This document shows positions 15,785 through 21,951 of a DNA stretch of 64,000 nucleotides, one piece after another (positions within the stretch are counted from its first letter, which is position 1; the number at the start of each line of letters is the position of its first letter). The stretch lies in assembly GCA_002412545.1 (NCBI GenBank), contig DHVG01000001.1, forward strand, positions 73,341-137,340, given 5' to 3'. The notes under the pieces were generated by a model. It was not told the DNA's origin, did no database searches, and saw only the letters and a program-made list of their open reading frames with translations. The position numbers were made by a program, and so were the translations under genes. This stretch comes from Elusimicrobia bacterium UBA5214. Lineage in GTDB: Bacteria; Elusimicrobiota; UBA5214.

Positions 15785-15836
15785 TTTAACACGAATTAAC
15801 ACGGATAAAACAGAGCCGAATTTTCGCGAATAAAAC
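15785..15836 (-). repeat. TTAACACGAATTAACACGG word repeat upstream of ribE
   Basis: Two tandem variants of AACACGAATT/AACACGGAT followed by decayed copies (GCGAATAAAAC). It fills the ribE-ribD gap and leaves no recognisable ribosome site for ribE. Confidence 0.5.
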
Positions 15837-15837
15837 C

Positions 15838-17037
15838 TTAATCAGAAGCAACCTTTCCTCTAATGAGTAAATCGGTGTCAATTTTTTCAATTTTCCAATC
15901 TTTAATTTTTAATGCTTGAGACAAAGATTGTATCCCTTCACCTTCTACAGGGGTTAAAGCATCCTTTCCACCGATAATTTTTGGAGCAATAAAAAAGATT
16001 ACTTCGTCAACTATATCGTCTTCTAAAGCATAAGCATTAGTTTCTCCACCACCTTCAATTAAGACCGAAGCAATATTCATTTTTGCCAGTTCGCGCATGA
16101 TTTGTTCAAAATCAATTTTACCATTTTTTGTGGGTAAACCCCGCACCTTTGCACAAGAAGATGCTGGGAAAACCTGACCATTTTTGCTATTAGCACTGTC
16201 ATCCTGAGCAAAGGTGCGGGGTAAAAATAAAATTTTTATTTTTTTCTTCTCAAGAATTCCGATTTTCGTAGTTGAGACATTATTTTTGGTTACAACCACT
16301 GTTGGAGCAAGAGAATCAAATATTTTACTATTTACCGGGATACTTAAATCCGGGTCAATAACTACCCGCAAAGGATTGAGTCCTTTTCCGTATGTCGTAA
16401 GTGAAGGGTTATCCTTAATTACAGTATTTTTTCCGACTAAGATAGCATCAACTTGACTCCGTAAACGATGAAGGTAATCCCGTGCCGGTGAAGAAGTTAT
16501 CCATTTTGATTCACCGGTAGCAGTAGCAATTTTACCATCAAGAGTCATTGCTGACTTTAGAATTACATAAGGCATTTTCTTCGTAATGAATTTTATATAG
16601 AAACGATTTAACTCTTTTGCTTCTTTCTCCAGTATCCCTACTTTACACCTTACACTTTTCACCTTTAACTGCTGTATTCCTTTTCCCTTGACTAAAGGAT
16701 TTGGGTCTTTCATTGCTATAACTACTTTTTTTACTCCCGCTTTAACTATTTCCGGTACACAAGGAGGGGTTTTTCCCCAGTGAACACAGGGTTCCAAATT
16801 TATATACATTGTTGTTCCTTTTGTTTGACCACTCACTTTGTTCAGGGTTTCAATTTCTGCATGAGGACCACCAAAATAGCGATGGTATCCTTGCCCGACA
16901 ATCTTGTTGTTTTTAACGATAACGCATCCGACCATTGGATTTGGGTTTACTTTACCAATACCTTTCTTTGCCAGTTCTAAACAAAGTCGTATATATTTTT
17001 TATCTGCAGCAATCTGCGCTGTGTTGTATTCTTTCAT
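15838..17037 (-). CDS. ribD: Bifunctional diaminohydroxyphosphoribosylaminopyrimidine deaminase / reductase
   Basis: 399 aa from the chosen start. The N-terminal deaminase has the zinc site GGPHAEIE and PCVHWGKTPPC; the C-terminal reductase has LKSAMTLDGKIA and the NADPH-loop ending VLIEGGGETNA. It converts the GTP-derived pyrimidine to the ribityl-amino-uracil. The start at 17037 (MKEYNTAQIA) is chosen because a longer frame would read back through the terminator at 17059-17089. The reductase half carries an 83-bp inverted-repeat element adding 29 codons (16139-16221) and a short CTTTACACC word stretch (16641-16667). First gene of the operon, directly behind the FMN riboswitch. Confidence 0.95.
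   Translation of the reverse strand: MKEYNTAQIAADKKYIRLCLELAKKGIGKVNPNPMVGCVIVKNNKIVGQGYHRYFGGPHAEIETLNKVSGQTKGTTMYINLEPCVHWGKTPPCVPEIVKAGVKKVVIAMKDPNPLVKGKGIQQLKVKSVRCKVGILEKEAKELNRFYIKFITKKMPYVILKSAMTLDGKIATATGESKWITSSPARDYLHRLRSQVDAILVGKNTVIKDNPSLTTYGKGLNPLRVVIDPDLSIPVNSKIFDSLAPTVVVTKNNVSTTKIGILEKKKIKILFLPRTFAQDDSANSKNGQVFPASSCAKVRGLPTKNGKIDFEQIMRELAKMNIASVLIEGGGETNAYALEDDIVDEVIFFIAPKIIGGKDALTPVEGEGIQSLSQALKIKDWKIEKIDTDLLIRGKVASD
16139..16221 (-). mobile_element. 83-bp inverted-repeat element inserted in frame in ribD
   Basis: Ends CCCCGCACCTTTGC and GCAAAGGTGCGGGG are perfect 14-bp inverted repeats. The four-base TAAA is present on both sides (16135-16138 and 16222-16225), a target duplication. 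83 plus 4 is 87, exactly 29 codons, so ribD stays open. Removing it joins ILFLP to TKNGKIDFEQI, as in ordinary RibD. No transposase is encoded; it looks like a non-autonomous miniature element. Confidence 0.85.
16641..16667 (-). repeat. Short CTTTACACCTTACACTT word repeat in ribD
   Basis: Three variants of the word TTTACACC/TTACACTT/TTCACCTT, read as QLKVKSVRCKVGI in RibD near the end of the deaminase domain. Confidence 0.5.
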
Positions 17038-17054
17038 CTGCGTTAATCTGCGTG

Positions 17055-17090
17055 AAATAAAAAACCCCGAATTTCTTTCTCTTCGGGGGT
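17055..17090 (-). terminator. Riboswitch-controlled terminator before ribD
   Basis: On the minus strand CCCCCGAA pairs with TTCGGGG around a GAGAAAGAAA loop, followed by T6. It lies 18 bases upstream of the ribD start and about 90 bases after the FMN aptamer, the normal place for the expression platform. A competing stem (CGCCAAAA with TTTTGGCG, about 17095-17155) could act as antiterminator. Confidence 0.8.
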
Positions 17091-17198
17091 AATTCGCCAA
17101 AACGCTAAAGATTCGTAAAAGTCGCAAAAATTTCTTTTTTGGCGTTTTTTGCGGAGTTTCTGATTTTGCGCTTTAACTCTTCTCCCATCCGGACTTTT

Positions 17199-17233
17199 AC
17201 CCCGTAAAAGAGCCTGATGGCTTTCTACGGGGT
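17199..17233 (-). repeat. Palindrome copy 1 in the FMN riboswitch
   Basis: ACCCCGTAAAAGAGCC and GGCTTTCTACGGGGT flank a four-base loop. It forms the variable arm between the CCGACGGTT and GTCCGGATG blocks of the aptamer. Copy 2 at 17298-17331 is nearly identical. Confidence 0.85.
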
Positions 17234-17297
17234 GAACCGTCGGCAACGGAATTTCACCGTTTCCACCCCGACATCACGTCGGGGTTCGTAGGCTTTC

Positions 17298-17331
17298 CCC
17301 CGTAAAAGAGCCTAACGGCTCTCTACGGGGT
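17298..17331 (-). repeat. Palindrome copy 2 in the FMN riboswitch
   Basis: CCCCGTAAAAGAGCC and GGCTCTCTACGGGGT around a short loop. It replaces the variable arm between the ACCGGTAGT and AGCCTACGAA blocks. Confidence 0.85.
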
Positions 17332-17381
17332 GAACTACCGGTGAGGATTTTCACCTCGCCCCGAAGAGTTCAATTGTTTTG

Positions 17382-17410
17382 AATATAGCAAAAAAATAAA
17401 ATATTGTCAA
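17382..17410 (-). promoter_or_regulatory. Sigma-70 promoter of the riboflavin operon
   Basis: On the minus strand TTGACA (17410-17405), a 17-base spacer ending in TGC (extended -10), then TATATT (17387-17382). It lies just upstream of the riboswitch 5' end. The left target duplication of the adjacent element (17407-17410) overlaps the -35 hexamer. Confidence 0.85.
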
Positions 17411-17567
17411 CCCCGCACCTATCAAGTATTTAATGATTTTTTTCTGGTCAGTTAGAAAAACATTGTACAACCGATTTTTCTTCAACGCATAACACAAACC
17501 GAAAGTGTATTCGTGAATAGATAATCATTAAGAATAATTCTAACTGACTATACCTGATAGGTGCGGG
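17411..17567. mobile_element. 157-bp MITE-like element abutting the riboflavin promoter
   Basis: Terminal repeats CCCGCACCTATCA (17412-17424) and TGATAGGTGCGGG (17555-17567) are perfect over 13 bp. TCAA flanks both ends (17407-17410 and 17568-17571). A second inverted pair, GTCAGTTAGAA, lies inside (17447-17457 and 17538-17548). No open frame of note. The CCCCGCACCT terminus and 4-bp duplication match the ribD element, so the two appear related. Confidence 0.78.
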
Positions 17568-17601
17568 TCAAACCGATACCAATTACCGATGTAGAGTCAA
17601 T

Positions 17602-17925
17602 TTAATATCTTCGCCTACCGCCGCCTCTGTCATATCCGCCACTGTATCCACCACCACGGCTACCACCAGAACGGCGTTCTCGCGGAGGTCTGGCTTCGGC
17701 AACACTTAGATTGCGTCCATTTAGTTCCTTTCCGTTTAACTGTGCGATGGCTTTTTCGGCTTCGTCATTACTGCCCATTTCTATAAATCCAAAACCCTTT
17801 GAATTGTTAGTGTATTTATCTTTAATGATAGTTACACTTTGTACTGTTCCTACTTGGGTAAACAATTCTTTCAATTCATCTTCGGTAGTATTAAAACTTA
17901 AGTTGCCAACAAACAATTTCAACAT
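17602..17925 (-). CDS. RRM RNA-binding protein with glycine-rich tail
   Basis: 107 aa. One RNA-recognition motif: RNP2 LFVGNLSF at 4-11 and RNP1 KGFGFIEM near 45. The tail (85-107) is rich in Arg, Gly and Tyr, as in bacterial cold-regulated RRM proteins. Likely an RNA chaperone in the cytoplasm. Ribosome site AAAGGAG lies upstream, after a 150-base leader. Confidence 0.93.
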   Translation of the reverse strand: MLKLFVGNLSFNTTEDELKELFTQVGTVQSVTIIKDKYTNNSKGFGFIEMGSNDEAEKAIAQLNGKELNGRNLSVAEARPPRERRSGGSRGGGYSGGYDRGGGRRRY

Positions 17926-18076
17926 CTTTTTTCTTTCTCCTTTTCTAATTTATTTTTTTGTTACCCTTTTTCTGAGGTCTTCACGATTTTTCCCCTCCTT
18001 TTTAATGTGACCCCAAAACATCAGATTTATTGCATTGTTTTTAATGGTAAATATTATCTTGGTAAGTTTATCTCTT

Positions 18077-18487
18077 CTAAATGTCTCTGTTTGGAATTAA
18101 AGGTAATTCTTTTTCGTGGTATTCTTTAATACTTTCGTAAACTCGGTCAGGAAACTTGAGTGCCTTGTAGATTGGGTGGTCACAAAGTCCAGGGATTTTA
18201 CTCGGACAGAGTTTATATCTCTTTGTATGTTTCATCCATTCCAAAATATGTTTACAATGAGGTGGATTATAATCATGTAATTTAATATTGTCAAGCATTT
18301 CTTTTGCTTCCTCTTCGCTGAAATCAGGTTGACGAGCGAGTATTCGGATAATTATATTTTCCGAAAGGTGAAATCGGGCAACCATAATGAAAAGTAAGCG
18401 TGCATAATGGGGTATACTCTTCTTCTTTTCTAATCTTTCAATCATTTTCCTCAGACAATCCACTCTTTTCAATTCGGCAAGAGACAT
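18077..18487 (-). CDS. Stand-alone PriL C-terminal-domain-like Fe-S protein
   Basis: 136 aa, no family I can name with confidence. Helical, with four cysteines at 11, 78, 94 and 102 in the arrangement of the primase large-subunit (PriL) C-terminal Fe-S domain: a first Cys in an N-terminal helix, an H/R-rich helix (HYARLLFIMVARFHLSENII), then DYNPPHCKHILEW, KLCP and GLCDHP. Its ATG overlaps the kinase stop (TAATG), so the two are translationally coupled. Function unknown; a nucleic-acid-binding or redox-sensing role is a guess. Confidence 0.55.
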   Translation of the reverse strand: MSLAELKRVDCLRKMIERLEKKKSIPHYARLLFIMVARFHLSENIIIRILARQPDFSEEEAKEMLDNIKLHDYNPPHCKHILEWMKHTKRYKLCPSKIPGLCDHPIYKALKFPDRVYESIKEYHEKELPLIPNRDI

Positions 18488-19722
18488 TAGCTCACCTCTT
18501 TCTGTGTTTCAGTTAGAGGTAATTCAATAACTATAGTTGTACCCTTATTTATTTTGCTAAGTGCGTAAATCTTACCTTTATGTTCTTCTATGATTCTCTT
18601 AGCAATGCTCAATCCAAGTCCCACACCTTCTTCGGGATTTTTTGTCGTAAAAAAAGGTTGAAATATCTTTTCCAGATTTTCTTCGGGTATACCTGGTCCG
18701 GTATCAGTAAATTTTATTTTTACATTCTTATCATCGTAATCAGTTTCTACGGTTAGTTCCCTACCTTTAGTAGTGAGAGAAAGCATCGCTTGATGAGCAT
18801 TACGGATTATGTTTAAGAAAACTTGTTGTAAGAGTGTAGAGTCAGCATTTATTTTTGGTAAGAGTTTCTTGAATTCTTTAACTACTTTAATATTGTCTAA
18901 AACAAACTGGTCTTTTCTTAATTCTAAAGTATCTTCAAGAAGAGTATTAACATCCGCTTGGGTCTTGCCAGTTGTCTGCAAACGCACAAATTGAAGTAAT
19001 TTATCAATTATGTGCGCACAGTTCATTATTTCAGTATTAATTCTTTTTGCTCGTTCTTTAATAGTTTCTATTTTTTCGTCCATAAGAATTGTCTGACAGT
19101 TAGCCGAGATAGAAGCAAGGGGATGTTTTACTTGATGAACAATACCGCCAATAGATTCACCTAAGAATAGCAATCTCTCCATTTGCATCATCTGGGAATG
19201 TATTTTTTCTTCTTCAAGTCTTGCTTGTTCGCTAAAATGTGAACTAAAAAGAGCAACGATAAAGAGGAAAGGTATCCTTAAAAGTATACCTGAATCTAAA
19301 AAATTTATTTTTTCACCCCCTTTCAAAAGTAAAGCAAAATAGAGGAAAGCAGAAATAATACCAACAAAAATGCTTCCCCGGACATCTTGTCTTAAGGTGG
19401 ACATAAAAATAACAAGAAAGTAGGCAAGATAAATATCAGTATTAAATCCTTGAGTAAAATATATACCTAAAGTGATTAATACTGTATCTAGAAGGAAAAC
19501 AAAATAATTAAAACTTCGCTGAAAAAATAATCTCAGCGGTAAGAAAATAAAAATAATATTGGAAAAAACGTAGAAGAAAAAGATAAAAAAGAATTTCTTC
19601 CAGAAGAAGATTATCTCTACCTGTTTCGTATAGTTAAGAAAGAAAAAAAGAACTAAAATGATTACCCATCTTAAAATGATAATTGTAGATTTCTGGTTTA
19701 GGTAGAAAGTATTCTTTGTCAA
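18487..19722 (-). CDS. Membrane sensor histidine kinase
   Basis: 411 aa. Five or six hydrophobic helices span residues 14-160, with no large periplasmic domain. A linker helix leads to the H-box VHQVKHPLASIS, with phosphoacceptor His196. The ATPase domain has the N-box NIIRNAHQAM, G1 DTGPGIP, F-box FQPFFTTK and G2 GVGLGLSIAKRI. It starts with TTG at 19720-19722; no ATG is available before the first membrane helix. No response regulator is adjacent. The next gene is the PriL-like protein, overlapping by one base. Confidence 0.92.
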   Translation of the reverse strand: MTKNTFYLNQKSTIIILRWVIILVLFFFLNYTKQVEIIFFWKKFFFIFFFYVFSNIIFIFLPLRLFFQRSFNYFVFLLDTVLITLGIYFTQGFNTDIYLAYFLVIFMSTLRQDVRGSIFVGIISAFLYFALLLKGGEKINFLDSGILLRIPFLFIVALFSSHFSEQARLEEEKIHSQMMQMERLLFLGESIGGIVHQVKHPLASISANCQTILMDEKIETIKERAKRINTEIMNCAHIIDKLLQFVRLQTTGKTQADVNTLLEDTLELRKDQFVLDNIKVVKEFKKLLPKINADSTLLQQVFLNIIRNAHQAMLSLTTKGRELTVETDYDDKNVKIKFTDTGPGIPEENLEKIFQPFFTTKNPEEGVGLGLSIAKRIIEEHKGKIYALSKINKGTTIVIELPLTETQKEVS

Positions 19723-19742
19723 GATGATTAAGTTTCCTTTTC

Positions 19743-20105
19743 TTACTTAGAAGAAATTTTAATGGTTGTTTTCACATTGCCACGAGGATTGAAATCGCCA
19801 ATAACTTCCAGAAATTTTGGCTTGATATTTTTTTTTAGGTCAGCATAAATCTTATTAGTTACTTCTTCGTGAGAAATATGAACCTGACGGTATTTGTTCA
19901 AATACAATTTTAATGATTTAAGTTCAACCACAAATTTATTTGGAATATAATTTATTCTTATGGTTGCAAAATCGGGATAACCAGAACGTGGACAAAGACA
20001 AGTGAATTCAGGAAAAATAATTTCAACATTATAATTCTTACCCGGGGAAGGATTTCTCCAAACCTCTAATTTTGCTTCTTTTATTGCTTTCTCACCATAC
20101 TTCAT
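19743..20105 (-). CDS. queF: NADPH-dependent 7-cyano-7-deazaguanine reductase
   Basis: 120 aa, the short unimodular type. Reduces preQ0 to preQ1 in queuosine synthesis. FTCLCPRSGYPDFATI carries the catalytic Cys38 and Asp45, and VELKSLKLYLNKYR is the QueF signature. No other queuosine genes are in the window. Confidence 0.94.
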   Translation of the reverse strand: MKYGEKAIKEAKLEVWRNPSPGKNYNVEIIFPEFTCLCPRSGYPDFATIRINYIPNKFVVELKSLKLYLNKYRQVHISHEEVTNKIYADLKKNIKPKFLEVIGDFNPRGNVKTTIKISSK

Positions 20106-20106
20106 G

Positions 20107-20200
20107 ATTTTGAGATTACACAGATTCTTAAAGAACGATTACAGCAATTATTAAGTAATTTTATCTCCGCAATCTATGTTTTTTATTACCGGAATCAGAA
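20107..20200 (-). repeat. GATTACACAGATT word array, decayed
   Basis: Forward words (GATTACACAGATT, GATTACAGCAATTA) followed by weaker inverted forms (ATCTCCGCAATC, ATTACCGGAATCA). The rest of this gap to 20275 is AT-rich with no feature I can support. Confidence 0.6.
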
Positions 20201-20275
20201 ATTATTGTATTTTTTAGCAATTTCATTATACATCAAAATTTTTTAATTTACAATAGATAGGCATCTCCAGAAATT

Positions 20276-21010
20276 TCAATGTCCGTAACTTAAACGGTCA
20301 ATTAGAAAATGAGGTAAATTTGCTTCTAACATTTTTTGCTGAACTGGTAGAATATTGTATTCAAACCGTGCTAAATAGATTTCTTTTTTTTCTAATTCGT
20401 AGGTTGCACAAGCAGAGCGCGGGTCCCCGTCTCGGGGTTGTCCAACTGAACCGACATTAATGATTGTTTTCGTTTCTAAATTAAGGACAACTGGATTTTT
20501 TTGTAAAAAATTACCGTAGGATTCTGCACCTTCTGCTTTTTTCTGATAGAAAAATGGTGTATGGCTGTGTCCAATAAAACAAACTTGAGCGGGGAAAAAA
20601 TTTAGATTTTCTCTTGCTTGGTTTAGATTGAGTAAATATTCGTCAATTGGGTCTCTTGGTGAGCCGTGGACAAGAGTTAAGTCTTTATCTTGATAAATTT
20701 GTGGTAAAGACCTGAGATAGCTGATATTTTCCGGGGTTAATTTTTTTTGTGTCCAGAGGATTGATGCTTGTGCATTTTCATTGAACCAACTTATATCTTT
20801 AAGTCCGACACTGGCTAAATCGTGATTCCCAGCTACTACTATTGCTTTTAACTGGCGAACTTTTTCAATACATTCATTTGGATTTGGTCCGTAACCAACA
20901 AGGTCACCGCAACAGAAATATTTATCTACTTTTTCTTTAGAGTAGTATTCAAGAATTATATTCAGTGCTTCTAAATTAGAATGGACATCAGCAAAAATTG
21001 CATATTTCAT
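20276..21010 (-). CDS. Calcineurin-like metallophosphoesterase
   Basis: 244 aa. All metal-binding motifs are present: FADVHSN (D8, H10), GDLVGYGP, GNHD, LVHGSP and GHSHTP. This matches the YfcE/DevT-like diadenosine-polyphosphatase and phosphodiesterase group. Cytoplasmic, no signal peptide. Substrate not predictable. Confidence 0.93.
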   Translation of the reverse strand: MKYAIFADVHSNLEALNIILEYYSKEKVDKYFCCGDLVGYGPNPNECIEKVRQLKAIVVAGNHDLASVGLKDISWFNENAQASILWTQKKLTPENISYLRSLPQIYQDKDLTLVHGSPRDPIDEYLLNLNQARENLNFFPAQVCFIGHSHTPFFYQKKAEGAESYGNFLQKNPVVLNLETKTIINVGSVGQPRDGDPRSACATYELEKKEIYLARFEYNILPVQQKMLEANLPHFLIDRLSYGH

Positions 21011-21011
21011 C

Positions 21012-21162
21012 TCAAGTAAATCCTAAATTCCAATATCTAAACCCCAAACAATATCCAATATTTAAAATCCCAAATCCTAAACTCTAAATTCTAAACTGGT
21101 TTGGAGCATTGAAATTTGAATATTGGAATTTGTTTAGGATTTAGTGTTTGGAGTTTAGAATT
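21012..21162 (-). repeat. CTAAATTCCAATATC word array, forward then inverted
   Basis: Left half made of AAATCCTAAATTCCAATATC-like words (CTAAACCCCAAACAATATCC, TCCCAAATCCTAAACTC); right half the reverse complement type (TTTGGAGCATTGAAATTTG, ATTGGAATTTGTTTAGG). The two halves can pair over about 60 bases with mismatches. Fills the gap between the WecG-type and phosphoesterase genes. Confidence 0.8.
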
Positions 21163-21906
21163 TTAATTTGTCAATATTCGTGACAAGATTACCCGGAAAA
21201 TAAAAACTGGCAGATGGATAATTCTTTTAATCCGCCAAGGTTCTTGATAACAGCGATACAACCATTCTAAACTCATCCGTCTCAGGCGGACCGGTGCACG
21301 TTTTAATTTACCAGAAATTATATCAAAGCTACCACCTACTCCGATGGCTAAATTTACATCTAATTCTTTAAGATATGCAGAAATCCATTTTTCCTGTCGT
21401 GGAGAACCCAAACCCACAAAAAGAATATCCAGTGAAAGGTCTTTTATTTCCCGAATAATTTTTTTTTCTTCAGCAGGAGAGAAGTATCCGTGGTGATGAC
21501 CAATAATTTTTAGTTGCGGGAACATTTTTTTCAATTGAAAAACCGTTTTTTCTACGATTTCTTCTTTTGCTCCTAAAAGGTAAATCCGGTATCCCTCTCT
21601 TTCGGACATTTTACATAATTCTAACATTAAATCAATCCCGGGAATTACTTTGGGTAGAGGTTTGCCAAGGAATTTCATTGCCCAAAATATACCAACAGAA
21701 TCAGCAACAACTAAATCCGCACGCTGTAATATTCCGCACATTCCTTTATCCTTAAAAGATTGATTGACCATCAAAGAATTTAGAGTAACAATTTGGTGTG
21801 TTTTTTTTTCTAGAATAAAATCTTTAGAAATTTGCAGTGTTTGAATAAGGGTAACTTGGTCGATTGGAAGATTGAAAATTTGACTTCTTTGAGGTAGGAA
21901 ATTCAT
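21163..21906 (-). CDS. WecG/TagA/CpsF-family glycosyltransferase
   Basis: 247 aa. GT26 signature: VTLNSLMVNQ, ADLVVADSVGIFWAMKFLG, IPGIDLM, YLLGAKEEIVEKT, FVGLGSPRQEKWI and GVGGSFDIISGKLKRAP. It transfers a sugar (often ManNAc or ManNAcA) to a lipid-linked acceptor at the membrane. It is not beside the polysaccharide cluster at 46-64 kb, but could act in the same pathway. Confidence 0.93.
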   Translation of the reverse strand: MNFLPQRSQIFNLPIDQVTLIQTLQISKDFILEKKTHQIVTLNSLMVNQSFKDKGMCGILQRADLVVADSVGIFWAMKFLGKPLPKVIPGIDLMLELCKMSEREGYRIYLLGAKEEIVEKTVFQLKKMFPQLKIIGHHHGYFSPAEEKKIIREIKDLSLDILFVGLGSPRQEKWISAYLKELDVNLAIGVGGSFDIISGKLKRAPVRLRRMSLEWLYRCYQEPWRIKRIIHLPVFIFRVILSRILTN

Positions 21907-21951
21907 TTTAAGTATAACGCAGATGGACTTCTATCTGTGGTTGTCTGCGTT

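Larger units (their letters stand above)
17177..17368 (-). ncRNA. FMN riboswitch (RFN element) carrying two extra hairpins
   Basis: On the minus strand the conserved RFN blocks appear in order: GGGGCGAGGTGAAAATCC, ACCGGTAGT, AGCCTACGAA, GGTGAAATTCCG, CCGACGGTT, and GTCCGGATGGGAGAAGAG, closed by a P1 stem (CTCTTC 17368-17363 with GAAGAG 17182-17177). FMN binding normally turns the riboflavin operon off through the downstream terminator. Two of the variable arms are replaced by near-identical 34-35 nt palindromes (17199-17233 and 17298-17331), and one more arm is a CCCCGACATCACGTCGGGG hairpin. Confidence 0.95.

Noticed and set aside
17038..17127. A 30-residue N-terminal extension of RibD.
   Set aside because: It would read back through the riboswitch terminator (17059-17089) and repeat words; RibD proteins begin close to the chosen start.
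17961..17984. A seven-codon leader peptide (GTG with AAGGAGGGG upstream) before the RRM gene.
   Set aside because: Ribosome-site match is good, but so short a frame is likely by chance in this A/G-rich leader and there is no terminator or structure to make it regulatory.
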